Shown here in pieces: positions 39,838 through 53,300 of a stretch of DNA of 64,000 nt; position 1 is the first letter of the stretch; every line of letters starts with the position of its first letter. Location of the stretch: assembly GCA_948470475.1 (NCBI GenBank), contig OX419335.1:19123479-19187478 (forward strand), in the 5' to 3' direction. The translations under genes and the position numbers were made by a program. The notes beneath the pieces were generated by a model. That model saw nothing but the letters and a program-made list of their open reading frames with translations, ran no database searches and was not told the origin of the DNA. Origin of the DNA: Galaxea fascicularis. Its lineage: Eukaryota; Cnidaria; Anthozoa; Scleractinia; Euphylliidae.

Positions 39838-42694
39838 ATGGAAGATGAAACCTCGAAAGACCCATGCGAGGGAAATAACGAAAAAGAACTGCCTCAAGAC
39901 GACACAGAAAAGGTCATCACAACTGTGGCGTTTTTCGCTTTCGGTTTCATTCTTTACACAGTATATTCCTTGCTCATCGCCGCCGCGGAAGACATTTTAA
40001 AAGGCAGTGATATTCCTACTTCAGCCGTGATATCATGTATCATCGGACCGTACGTACTGATAACTTTCGTATGTCCTTATTTCGTTCAGAAAATCGCATA
40101 CCTGCCCCGAGTAATAGTGGTTTTTCTCCTCTACGAGGTGGGCTTGTTTAGCCTTATTTATGTGGAGCGAGTGGCGGCTAAACTTCTTGCGGTCTGCTTG
40201 GTATCGGTAGCCTTCGGCGTCGGCGAAATGTCGTGCATAGCCATGACATCGTTTTATCATCAAGTGGTTGTTGGTGTTTTTTCGGCGGGTACTGGTGTAG
40301 GGTTCATTGCAGCTCCTCTATATTACACAGGTAAGATTACATTGAAAGAATAAATAACAACAGCATGCACACCGTTTCCTCGCTTTCCATTAGTAACCAT
40401 TACGAGCTTCGACTGAGAATATTGTAATTACGCCATCTTTGGTTGAATATTATTATGATAAGTAAGGCCATGAATATACGAAACGTATCTGTTGCTTTCT
40501 TGATTCAGACAGATCTTGAATACGAGATTGTTCGTGGTCGGAGCGATTGAAAAGTCACATCCGGTGCTTTAATCTGTTTAATCAAGAGTATTAAATTTTC
40601 CCTTTCTTTTTTCTCTTTGCCCTGATCAGGTTGTAATCATCTATATTCATATTCCGCCTTACTCTGATTGCTTAAGATTTCTTACATGATAAATATGAAG
40701 TTATTCAGTCAGTTTCCCGAACAAAACTAGTCATTTTCTTTTCGTTAAATTAATGTCGATCCAAATTGAAGTAAAATATATAATATTGGAAAATCATTTT
40801 TGGAATATTATAACCAAATTTGCGGAGGAATAGTCGTAGATGTTCCTGGCGTAAGACTCCCTCTCATAGGGAAAGCCGTTCCAGTAAACTACTCGAAAGA
40901 CATCTACCAATTTCGCAAAAATTGCCAAAAATCTTCCATTTCAAATCATTTTGAAAGTAAACACCAATCAAATCAAAATGGCTCATGTCTTTTGGTGACT
41001 TGGAATAACAAAGCTGAATATTAATTGTTATTGTAATTGTTAATACTTCACTTGCGTGTCGCAGGTTTTAAGGATACGCTACCCCGAACTGAATTACCAG
41101 CTTCGACATTTTCGCCGTTTTAGGGCCGAAAGGAAAAGATTATACTGAATCGCTTAACTGTGCGAAAAGAGTTCGCAAATAAAGTGAGCGATCAAGACTG
41201 ATTAAGTTTCCGGCTTTGTTTTGATTGTTTATGGCGGAAATTTTTAATAAGTGATTTTCCGTCCTGTAAGATCGCCTGCGTTGGTGCATCGAACACTAAC
41301 GGCCAGCCATATCCAGATCTCCAGATGAAAGGGCGAGGTCCTTCCCGAAAACTCAACTTACAAAACTAAGTTATCGGACCAGTCTCGTCTCAAGAGATAG
41401 ACGAGAACTAGACTCCTCAGATCCGTGGTTCGCCACTTAACAAAGCATCAAGTTAATGGTGGGATATTTAACGATACAAAAACGCTTTACACTGGGCCGC
41501 AAGAACGCACCGGGACAAACAAACATAGAGCTTGCGTTATTTAAAGTAGTAATTTTTTTGTGTGTTTGTTTTTGTTTGTAATTTTTTCCAGTGCCTTGCT
41601 TGCGGCCCATCTTGGCGCTTTTTTTTATTACCACGTGTGTGGCTTACCAGCTGCACAGGGTCCAGTGGATTTCTAACAGGTTTCGTTACCAGGAGGGCTG
41701 AACAATAATTGATAAGAAAATCCGAAAACAAAGGAGTTGTGTCTGGGATTCAGGTGAATTTGAAAGCAGGGTTCGCTTACCACTGCAACGGTTTAACTGC
41801 ATGCTTCATTTAACTGCATTCTTTAATTTTTCTCTCGTAGCGATGACAACATGGTTTTGTGTGACCTCAGAAACAACAACATTAACAGTAGCTGGTCTTG
41901 TTGTGTTCTACTTGGTATTTTATTTCCTAATGGAGAGAAAACACAGTGACTCCACATCAAGAAACGCAGGCGTCGGAAAATTCACAACCGTGAAGTACGA
42001 GAAACTGGCCGAAGACAGCGAAACCAGGGATGCTTCCCCTCCCCCTCCCCTACTGACAAATGAGACAAAACTGCAGGCCATGAAGGAGATCCTCCCATCA
42101 GTTCTTTGCGTGGTGATTTCGTGGTTTTCGGAGTTCTTAGTCATGCAGGCTGTTATCACAACATACGCATTCCCTAACTCACCCTTCCCCCCTCGAGATC
42201 ACTACCAATACTACATCACTCTATTCCTGATGGGAGAGTTTCTCGGTAGATCATACCTTGCCGTGGTGTCCTTAATCAAAGCGGAACTCGTTTCCAAGCT
42301 GACAGTCAGGAAGTTATGGTTGCTGACAATCGTGGAGGTTGGTATTCTTGTTTTCTGCTTGTTCGCAGCCTGGTATCGTTTCCTTCCACACATAACGGTT
42401 TTGCTTCTCACATCGTTCTTTGCTGGACTTATTATCGGGATCATGTACGCCAATGTTCTACAAGTATTCACGGACTCGTACGAATTTCCCTTGAGAGAAT
42501 TTGTCTTGGGCTTTGTCGCCGTTGCTACTGGCATGGGAATCTTGATGGCTGGTCTGCTTGGGCTGGTAGTCGAGCCCTTGTTTCGCCAACACTGCCTCAC
42601 AATAACCGATCTAACAGAGTACTGTTTTACAAGAACAGATCCACACGCAGCCTCTAATGCAACATTGTTGTGTCATCAGAGGTTTAGTCAATAG
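39838..42694 (+). CDS. CLN3: CLN3/battenin-like lysosomal membrane protein, 2 exons
   Basis: CLN3 proteins are multi-pass lysosomal/late endosomal proteins needed for glycerophosphodiester clearance; human CLN3 is 438 residues. Exon 1 is 39838-40330 and exon 2 is 41841-42694 (donor GTAAGA, acceptor CTCGTAG, phase 1), giving 448 residues. Family signatures: SLLIAAAEDIL in TM1-2; AFGVGEMSCIAMTSFY, matching the human GLGEVTFLSLTAFY block; VFSAGTGVGF, matching SSGTGGAGL; SEFLVMQAVIT; and FAGLIIGIMYANVLQVF, matching GGAAYVNTFHNI. An acidic N-terminal tail precedes TM1 and a Pro-rich loop (SPPPPLLTNE) lies mid-protein, as in other CLN3s. A frame from 41801 begins in the intron and is not the start. 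A polyadenylation AATAAA is at about 43316. Convergent with NAA35. Confidence 0.88.
40331..41840 (+). other. Single CLN3 intron
   Basis: GTAAGATTAC donor at 40331 and TTTTCTCTCGTAG acceptor before 41841. No extra exon is needed: the protein aligns without a gap across the junction. No repeat with clear ends is visible inside. Confidence 0.8.
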
Positions 42695-42755
42695 GGTTGG
42701 CGATTTAAATGGAGGCATACTGAGTTAGGGCAGTTTCACGCGAAGGAAGGAAACA

Positions 42756-43160
42756 CAGTGGAACCACGCCTTATGGTCTCCTCGTTAATACAGTCACCTC
42801 GTAATTACGGCCACTTTTTTTGTCCCGGTCAAACGCCCATACATTCTCTTATGGGAAAACCCCGTTAAAGCGACCCTCTCGTTTATACGGCCAACGGCCA
42901 CATTCTGAAATAAGTTCACCCCATTAATACGGCATCTCGAACCAAATACGCATTCATAATTGTTCAAACAAAACAAATACTGTATTTGAGAGACAATATT
43001 GAACCGGATGCTCTTGAAAACTGTCTTAAAATTACATCTGCATTCAGGATGCTTATTAAATACTGTAACAGTTGTTTTGAAGTCAATTGTTATGTATCTG
43101 TCAAAGCGTTAAGGCAAATTTTGATGGCCCGTTTGTGACCGTATTGACGGGGTCCCATTG
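42756..43160. mobile_element. pogo/Tigger-like MITE in the CLN3 3' region
   Basis: Left CAGTGGAACCACGCCTTATG and right GACGGGGTCCCATTG form the terminal repeats, with TA at the right flank (the left flank is altered to CA). Internal GTTAATAC/TATACGGCCA words match the copy at 16573-16743. It probably lies within the CLN3 3' UTR. Confidence 0.78.
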
Positions 43161-43569
43161 TATTGAACTGGTCAAAATGCAAGAGGCAGGAAAACTGATA
43201 CGCAAAACGCCAGCTTTGTACACGCATTACCAGTCAACTGAGCGGATGATGGCTTTGTGTCAACGCTAGAGTTGGTGCGATTTACTTGGCACAAATGACT
43301 GTTACTTCAATGCGAATAAAACTTATTTTCATTTCCACAAAAATCTGGAGTTAGCGTGCGTTCTTTTCAGCGGGAGTCGTGCTCCATCAACTTCATTCCT
43401 TAAGAAAATAGAAACCCACATACGAACACAGGATAAATCGAGAGCTTAAAATTTTATTAACAGCCACTTGTTTCGTTTTGCTCGCGCGTAAGCACTGTCA
43501 CTCAAAATGTTCGCACAACACAAAGGGAAAGTTTTCAAGTGAGAGCACTGAAGGAGCCTCAAGGTTGTC

Positions 43570-43735
43570 AGTGATCGACTGGCAGACTTGACTATGGGGT
43601 TGGCTGGAAGGATGACTGACTGACCGACCTGATCGAATAATAGTCGATTTACCGACTGACTGACGGACTGCCTGACTGGCTAAGTGACAGAATGAATATC
43701 GCACTGACTAATAGTAACTGACTAGCAGACAGAGC
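43570..43735. repeat. GACTGACT-type minisatellite
   Basis: Runs of GACTGACTGACCGACC and ACTGACTGACGGACTG with interruptions. Non-coding. Confidence 0.7.
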
Positions 43736-44364
43736 GGTTCTAAAGATGGAGAGCAATGGTGAATGGATTCTTTCTTTTTTTTTTTTCTATCACTGACGTG
43801 ATAGCAGTACTGACTGCTGACCAATTTGCTGAAAACAATGTCGGTCTATTTTTTCCGATTCTATTGGAAACATAAAAGCCATCGCTCTATAAATGACGAA
43901 GTGCGAGATATTAGGATTATGAATGGAACTTTATTCATGTTTTCTGTACAGTTGTATCTTAAGACACTTCTTAAGTAGAATTTCGTGAATCCGGCTCCAG
44001 CGCCTTTGGGCAAACTGAACAACCTTTCATGACAGACTCGTGTTGTGCAGTCTCTTTTAATTCCTTGTAAGAAAGACATCCTCTCACAGACACACACACA
44101 CGCACGGAATTGAAGTCTGGCATATTTTAATCCCTTCCGTGAGGGATAGACGTCCGTCTGAGGCGGCACCGGGCAGTTGGTCCCTTTATTTGTCCTGTCT
44201 TCTTTCAAAACAGACGCCTTCGTAAGACTGGCACTCGTAGTTAGTTGGTATTTAGAGATGTCTGCTCTGCACCATAAGTTAGATGCTCCACAAGATCAAC
44301 AAGCATTTGCTTGGTTTGTTCAACAATATTTCTCTGGGTTCCGTCAAGGCCTCTTTAATACCAT

Positions 44365-47300
44365 TCACTTTAGTTTGATAATCGGAAAAGCACGATGACA
44401 CTGAAAGTCAAATTCTGGAGGGTTCTGTGGACACAACAAATAACAAACAAAGGTTTTGCCAAAACCAGCCCTTGGTAGACTATAAAAAGGAGTTACTTTT
44501 AAAATTGTTGAACACGTACCTGAGAATCTCTTTTGTGCCCTCCAGCTGCAAGTTTTGTAACTACGAGGTTGGTCTTTGTTACTTTCAGCAACAACGCAAC
44601 CTGAAAGAGCAACGCAGCAGGAAAAATCATTTTTCCCATCGTTAGAGTTGTAATGTTATTCCTATGAAAGGCATGTAATGGTGCCTGGTATTATTAGAAC
44701 AGACAGCGATGATGATGGTAATAATGACAACGACAACAAAGACCATGAAAACAAACGAAACACGTGCATCTCATAAGGCAGGGCAGGTCAGACAAGAAAC
44801 TAAATGCACCCTCAGGAAAATGCTTAGAATCAAGACTAACGCTTTTACCATTTTCTTTAAAAATGTCCTAGGAATTACGCCATCACCTTAAGAGTTTGAA
44901 ACTCTGAACGCAGGCTTCTTGCATTGTTACTCCACAAGACACGTGATTTGGCCATCGTAGCAAACTGCGTTTTCCTAACGCTCTGTACAGTGAATTCTAA
45001 CTACAAGCACAACGGTTTTCAGTTTCGGACATCTCACCTCCGTATGCACATTATTAACCAACTCAAAAATGGACTTAGCTTGCTGGAACGAATTTGACGC
45101 CATCACAAACAGGTCTGTACTCTGAAAGAAAATTGCAGAGTCTATCATTTCACACTGAAGACGCCTGTGACGAATTCAAATGCAGCAAATAACATCTCTA
45201 AATGTGCTAGGTTCATCACTGCTGGAGCTCAAAGGGCAACGTTTTTTTTTTTCAGGATTGAACTCGTATGCAAAAATTCTGAAAGCAGTGGTGTGTTCAG
45301 TTGACGGGTCTTGGGTTGTTATAATCACAAATAAGAGTAATGATCATGATGATAACGAGGAGGTTGATGATGAAAATGAAAATTGGGAGGTTCCTGAGGC
45401 AGCCAGCTCAAAGCTTACCTGTGAAGCGTTCATCTTGGACATGTTACTATACTCCTTGTAGTGATTATAGAGCATGGGTTGAGGGGTATCCACAGCTTGG
45501 AATGGCAAAAATCGACGTTGAAATCGCAGCTAAGGAGATAAACAAAAAAGGTTAAAATAGTCTAGAAACTGTAGTAAGTCAAGTGTTTTGAAGTCAGTGG
45601 ATATCACCATTTCTTTTACCTTGACTTTTAGCCTTATTTTCAAGAAACCACTACCAGGCCAGCACACGACATGGCCTTTTAAATCTGTGTATAAAACCAT
45701 TTAGGGTGTTAAGCATGTCAGCTGCCAAGCAGTAGGGGCGCCGTACAATCATTTATCACTATTTTGAAAAACTGGAATTGAAATTATTTTACCACACTTC
45801 CATCACTGGCGTCTTAGAAAATAATCATAAGCGAAAAAACTTTCATAAATTCTACTTTGGGGTCCTAAACCCCTATTAATTATTAAAACCCTTAGAAATT
45901 TGTAGAATGATCCACTTCCATTTTATGACAAATTTGAAAATCCCAAATGGAACGACTACTGGTTACATAAGAAAGTGACCAATTCATTACCCAACCGCCT
46001 GTTTACACTTTGTTTACCATACAACGCCGACAAAACTCCTTCAAATAGAGGAAATCCAACCACAACACAGCATTAATGTCAATCTACTAACGACACAATT
46101 GTCCGCGAGAACAAACGGCATTGTTTTCCCACGTAACGAGAAGTAGACGCAACATTTTATAACCGCCGGAAAACTGTACAGGTATTCAACACATCTAAAC
46201 ATGAAGTCAACCTTTAAAGGCCAAAGTATCATCAATAATTTCTCACCTTTTCAGATCCAAATTTGTCCGCTGGTTTTCTTGTTTTCTCTTGCAGTTCAAA
46301 ACCTTCAAGAGCCTGTTCAATGATAAACACTTACAGCTACAGGTCAAGGTATTACAGGCAAGAGGGAATCTAAACTGATTGTCACCCCTCAAATCATTAA
46401 TTAAGTCAAAATTCCCTGTGGTATTACTCACCGGTGTTTCACATAAAAAGTACTCATTTCATTTTTCAGCCACGTGCATTAAAGTATAGTTTAGTGATAT
46501 GCCGTTTGGCGTGCTAGCAACGACGTCTCTAAAGTTTGAAACTGTAACCTCTCAAAACAAAAAGATTACGGTCTTGAATGGGCACTGTTAATCAAGCGTG
46601 TCAGGGAGGTTACAGGTTTTGAAGTCCAAAGGGATGCTAATGCAGGATTTTTTTGGCAGTGGAAACCCTCCGCATTTCTCTTCTTTCTTCGCTACACGAG
46701 TTTTTTTCTTTTCTTTTTTCCTTGTATCAATTTTATTGGTTCCATCCCCACCCCCCATCACTTTTATAGTGGTCCATCCCCAATGCGTTACGAACTAACT
46801 GTATACTTACCCTGAGATAACCCTGACACAAATGTCTCATTCCTTGGTAAAGGTGCCACATTCCCTGATGTTCTTGGATGGCTTTTTCACTTGCTAAATG
46901 AAAGATAATTCTGTAAGCAAACAACTTATCGTAAGAAGTCGGGAGGCCAATAACATTTTCGAAAAGCCTTGGCTCGGTCGCGAACGACAAATCGAGCTGA
47001 CATTTAGTGGACCTGGAGCCAGGGAAAGACTAAAGCTGCAAAGTCAAACATGGCCACCCTCCTACTGACTACTAAAACATAAAAAAAACACTACAACCAG
47101 GTTACAGTCTTTGCCGTAAAACCGTGAATACCATAGAAAATTTCTGGAATGTTTATTGTTTCGCGACCAATCAGAAGCAACATGAAACCACAACCTAATT
47201 ACCGTTACTGTTTGCGGTTTAGTTTTCTCACGCGTGATTGGCTTTCTACTTGAAACACAATAACATTCCATAGATATTTCTGGTGTTCACGGTTTTACGG

Positions 47301-50300
47301 GTAAGACTGTAAAGCCTTGGTGACCCAATATCATGACACATTATTTCGTGGTCAAGCATGTTGATGTTTGAAGCCCTGGCCAAGTGGTTGAAACATGTTG
47401 ATCAAGCAAAGATCAAACATCAACGCAAGGAGTTATGAGCCACAAAACGTGGTATCTATGGCTACAAGCAAATGAGTTAGCACAGCACGCATGCGCACGC
47501 AAAACATGTTTGCTATAGCTGGTCAAACGAGCAGAACTTCACCTTTTAATCGAATGTTTGATGGTGTTCAAATTTTATCAAACAAGGTCAATAAAAAACA
47601 ATCAAGATGAAATAACGTTACCAATGGTCGTAAACAATGTTTGGTCACCAAAGATTTCCCGTTTTGCCGAGGCTAGCACAGCTGCTGTGGTTGACACGGA
47701 TTCAGGTTCGCAAATGTTCTCGCTAGATACGTCTTTTATGAATCACCGAACAAAGTGACGAAAATCAGGTAATACATGCAAATTCCAATCTACCTTTCTT
47801 TTTCTTCTTATTTTTCTTTCCACTTCGACCACTTTTTTGTTCTGGAGAAAGAAAAACACCTTAAGCATAACAACTTGTTACTTAGATGAGAACTGACACT
47901 AACTTTGGTTTTAAAAAAGGATGGGGGGGAGGGCTGAGTTTGGCAAAAAAGAACCTAGGGGAGAGAGGCGGGGCGGTACAATAAGAGAACTTTACCCAAA
48001 GCGGTTTCTTGAGCCTGCAGCAACTTCTCGGCACGATTAAGACACGTCATATGCCAACCAAACAGAAATTCCAGGTACCTGAAAAAAAGTCAGTTTTGGA
48101 AAAGAGAATCATCACTATCGCATTTTGCAATGCATAACAAAAAGCAAAATAGCATTCAAAAGGGTGGTAAACACATCAAGCGGTTTTATATATATGAACA
48201 AGTTTACAACCGTTTCTATAACCAAACGATGCGCCAAATGCACGAATGTCGGCGTTTAAAAAATGGTTTTGGCAAATGTGACGTTTAAAAACTTGCAGAA
48301 ACCTATATAGCCGGATCCAGTAAAGTATTTGCATAATTGTTTGATTGAAGTGCTCTTTCACTAATTTCCCAAAAGCATTAAACATTTCAACAAACGCGAG
48401 TACAAGAGGACGCGTGGCGACTGAGCTGATGATAAAGGTTGTGAAGGAAAGAATGATTTACCAAAACACATAGTGATACTCGTGTGGACTGTACAGCTCC
48501 AGCTCAAACCCAGACAGCAGATACTGGATCATGATGTTCAGAGTATGGTACAACACCCATGAACCAAAACAAGCAAAATGTTGACGCTACAAAAAGAAAA
48601 AGGAGCAGTCAGTGTACAAAAGAGTAACACAACGATGTTGAAATAGTACGAATAGCAGTTACCATTGTAATTTGAAACTGGGCAAAATTACAAAACTTGG
48701 ATGAAGTTTATGACTTCAGTTAGTCAAGGAGTTTCTTCCATAGTTCGGTGCAATGAAATACATAAAGCACACTCGTTACCGTGAATCGACAAGTGAGCAA
48801 CCATTTCCCGACGAATTCCTACGATTAATTTATCCTTTTCCGAAAATTAGTTTGACCGCACACCAGCAAAGTCGGTCTTGTGTTGCGCTCTGAGAAAGGA
48901 AAGACGCGCCAGGAATTGTAACAAGACTGGCAATACCTGAGGCTCGACCTTGATTAACAGCGTATGAAGTTGTGCATCCACTTTGTCAGCCTGTTAATTA
49001 GAAAACACAACGAGTCATTACAACGTCGCTAAAAGACACTTTGGAAACTTTTTCAAACTAAGAACGAGAGCAAGAACTGGTGATGTAAACGCTTGACAGA
49101 ATCTGCTCATAAAACCACAAGACCGGCATGTAGAACTTTCGAACGAAAGCACATTAAGCAGCACTTTCCTGTTGTTCGCATTGTAATAGGCGGTGGTGTT
49201 TTTGGGTCTGTGAATCAAATCTGACAGTGTGACCACTCGAATCTGTTAATGCTGTGTAAGTCTAGTCGGTAACTCTTTTACATCTTTTGATGTGAAATAC
49301 TGAATTGTCACCATCCTTATTGAAGCAAATGATCAGTGCTGTACACGGTGTCTCGAAGTGAGTATCTAGTATTCCGGCTACTGACCAGTACTTTCGTCTG
49401 CTGCTGTTTAATCTGGTACGGAGGGTGATTCTGACCTCTGAGTGTGTGAACGATGTCAGGAGCGTTCCTGGGCATTTTCTAGCTTTAATCCGCCACTAGA
49501 ATATTACTGATAAACGCTTACCATAGCAAATGCAATGTATAGAAATGGAAGTAACAGGGTAATTTGGCCACCCGAAAAAAAAAATCTTTTAAGCCCGTGC
49601 TTAACTGGCTTACAGTCAGGCACGCCCCTGGATATTATAAAAAAAAAAGAACATTCCCCTCCCCTCGGGTGAAACTAACGAAAACGATAATGATAATGAA
49701 TTAGGAGACTCGAACAAGTTAATTGCTTCACTGGAATGAAATCACGCGTTACCTCGTCTTGCAAAGCAGCAAACTCCTCCAGCAGGTGCGCTAGCTTGTC
49801 TCTCTGCCGAGCACGATTATGGCCAAAAGCATGGATGATTGATTTCACAGGCTGAAAGAAACAACCGCAACAACAGGGAACCTCCGCGGGATGTCCACCA
49901 AAGGACCACAAGTTACTTTGTCAGTCATGTGAATGTAGTGTGTTATTGGTCAGTTCAAGAACAGGAAGACAGTTAACATCAGTGTAAGGGCTGAAACCTG
50001 ATAAGGTATGAAGTATATAGCACCTACCCTGACTTTCACGGGAAAATATGAACCTACAATTGACCTGCTCCCAACGACAGTGGCTTCAAAGCTCAGTTGG
50101 TTAGAGCGTCGCCGGACCGGTATCGCGAGATCACGGGTTCAAACCCCATTGAAGTCCTGAATTTTTTTCAGGCTTCTTTCGCAATTGCATATAATTGCGT
50201 ACAAAACCGCGAGGATCAGTCTTTATTTGACCTACCCTGACTGCTCGGCTAATGAAGGCATCAGCGAGTTCATTTGCTTTAGGATTACTGCTGAGTGATG

Positions 50301-53300
50301 ATCTGCAGGATAAAGGAGTTGTTAACAAACAGATCAGCGTACAATCGTATACGATATAGAGAACAGAACGGGACAAAATAATCAGACTCCACCCAGTCTT
50401 TCTAACAGAAGCATTTCACTCCCAGGAGTGACCAATAAGTAACATTGGGAGGCAGGATGGCCGAGTGGTCTAGGGCGCTGGATTTCAATGCGGTGACCCG
50501 GGTTCAAATCCCGCTCTAGCCACTAGCTGGTGTTGTTCTGGGTTCGCGCCTGTATCAACTCCTCGGTCATCGTTGTAAATACCCCACTGGTCTACCTCCC
50601 GCCAGTTGGGATTGTTAACTCTATTGTGTTAATTTGTATTATTTGTTTCATTGTCCCTGAAAAGCCCCTCTAGGGGAGTGGTCAATTAAGTATTTTTTAT
50701 AACATTTCCTTGCAATATCCATTGTCAAGCAGACCGGGGATGAGAACAAAGAAAAAATCAACTAAGGGATGTTGTTTGATGTAACACCAAATTCTCAGAA
50801 CTAACAGTATAAGTAATGTATGACAGATGGTAAGGAGAACTGATATTGAGATCGTTAACGTGTTGTCTTACTTCTCAGCAATCGATGGCGGACTGTTGAA
50901 CGCTCTTATAGCTTCTCGTATTGTCTCAGCTTTTCCCAACAAATTGTTGTTTTGCCACACGAGGAGCTAAGGGAATGGTAAGTGAAACAAAATTATCGAA
51001 AATTAAAAATTTAAAAATTGCTGATACCTAACTATGAATAAACGGGCTCGCATGGTCGAAAAAAATTTAAGACGCTTCGAAATATACGGTCACGAAAAGA
51101 AGAGCTTACGGCTCCCGCAGCCGCTGCATAGGTCTTGAGCCAAAGGGTTTGCTTTCATTGTATCACCAGTTCAGTGCAGCCTGTAGAGTTTAACTCTTCG
51201 TTAAGATGTTGAAAAGGCACTCTATTTACAAATGAAGTGAGGAACTTTTTCCCTCTCCATGCGTTAAGCCGCTTATCTTCACAGACTCAAAGGCATACAT
51301 CGCGCTGAGAGAAAGTCAAAAAGGACTGAAATCTTGAGTTTCTACGTCGACATTTCCCCCTTGAGTCTCCGAGATTGTGATCCCCTGTGTCTGTTCCCTT
51401 GTCGTGCTTGTGTCAAAAATTCGCGTTTACACTACAAACTGAAATATCACACAAACTAAAGCAACAATAGCAAACAAGCCAATCCTCACCTGTAAATACG
51501 AACGTGTTAAGACACACGGTCTCTTTTTACTAAACTCGGAAATAAAACTCTGCGGGACGAAAGGGCAATTTATTTTCAGCAAGTAATTAACTTTGAACAA
51601 TTAATTAAGATAAAATCTGCTGGTATTTTAGTTACTCAATGATCTTCAAGCCCCGCTTAACCCTTTAAACCCTAAGATCAAAATCGAAATTCTCATTTGT
51701 TGCCCTCCACATTTCCTATAGAAGTAGTGGGGGGAAGTTGTTAAAATATCAAGTTAAACCAATATGGAGCTAATCCTGCGTCAGCGCGAACTTTGATTCC
51801 AGATTCATAAGGTTTAAAAAATGATGTTTGTACCAGATTTTCGACTTCAGATTACAGTAAACACCCGCGTATAAGAACCTAGTGATTTAAGAACCTACAG
51901 GCTGAAATTGGGCATTTTAGTACCCAAATATATAAGAACCTATTTAGGCTGGCAAAGAACAATAGGTTCTTATACAAAAAACACTCTTATTTTGTAGCCA
52001 AAATACTGGATTTTAATTGATAGAAATTGTGAAATTTCTGAGAAATACCATGAAAATTATTTGTTTAATTGAAAATCTTATAAATACATAGTATAGAATA
52101 CTGTATAAAATTATACTGGTGAATTTATTATTGTTTAAAAAATAAGGCTTGGCATTTTTGCTGTTTAAAATACAAATGTTCAACCATTATGACATACTAG
52201 TACTACCGTAGTTCTCTGAATGGTATCACTATGACAAATCCTACAAATAAGAACCTACTAAGAACCTAATCAGCCTGAGTTCGGAAAAACTACCCCAAAA
52301 TATAAGAACCCATTCAGCCTGAACCCAAAAATTCTAGGTTCTTATACGCGGGTGTTCACTGTACTGTCTTTATTTTGAACTCAGATTATGGCTAAAAAAG
52401 CATCAGACCCGATAAAAAGTTCAAAAAAATCAAGTTAAACCAATATGGAGCTAATCCTGCGTCAGCGCGAACTTTGATTCCAGATTCATAAGGTTTAAAA
52501 ATGATGTTTATACCAGATTTTCGACTTCATTACTGTCTTTATTTTGAACTCAGATTTTGGCTTAAAAAGCATCAGACGCGATAAAAAATCTCGGCCAACG
52601 TCAAGTCATGAATCGGCGTTAATCGACCCACGAACAACTAAGCTTAGAAGAGCAAGTCAGGAAGTCCAACTGGTGAGCAACAACTGATGTGCATGTGGTT
52701 ATCTTCCAAGACAAACTGAGAAGTTTTTTGCACGGAATTTCTTTCAGTGGATCGTGAAGATTCCGCAAAAAAGATTACAAATCAATGACTTAGTAACTAA
52801 GGTATTAACCTTCTTTTACATGATAAGCAAAGTATCGAACTAAATACGTACAATAATAATGTGCAGAGATCCGTAGTTCACTACGTCACATATATGGAGA
52901 AATCGTTTGACCATTCCTTCCGTGTAATCAACAGCCTAAAAAGAAAACAAGAAAACCGTTACGTAATTAAAATGCACGTTTTTACATTGAAGAATCTATC
53001 TCCGTATCTGCCGCATAAGTTACCCTTAGGTGAGTCATCTTTTCGCGGTATCGAGCGAGTAAAAAATTGAACAATGTTGCGGAAGCATACTGGTCTTAAG
53101 CCAACGTTCCCCATCTGCTCAGACTGAAAAACCATTCCACTTGATCCTACATCATTTATAAGAATAAGGACTTGTCTGTTTTCTTTTTACTTAACCTGTA
53201 TTCCCAGCTGAATTGAAACTTTCGCATATTGAACTACACAAGGCATACCATGCTACCACAAGCGAATATTGTTCAAAGTACAATAGCCCGTCCGTCCGAC

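Larger units (their letters stand above)
42695..44364. other. Convergent 3' region between CLN3 and NAA35
   Basis: Holds the 3' UTRs, the pogo-like MITE (42756-43160) and a GACTGACT minisatellite at about 43570-43735. A reverse AATAAA (plus TTTATT) at 43930-43935 suits the NAA35 transcript end. No other gene. Confidence 0.6.

Noticed and set aside
41801..41840. ATG start for a separate gene at 41801
   Set aside because: The first 13 codons are intronic; the acceptor before 41841 joins in phase to exon 1 and restores the CLN3 fold and length.
50456..50525. Possible tRNA-Leu/Ser gene
   Set aside because: The tRNA-like head continues into a conserved SINE body with a T-rich tail, and the 3' tRNA part does not close.
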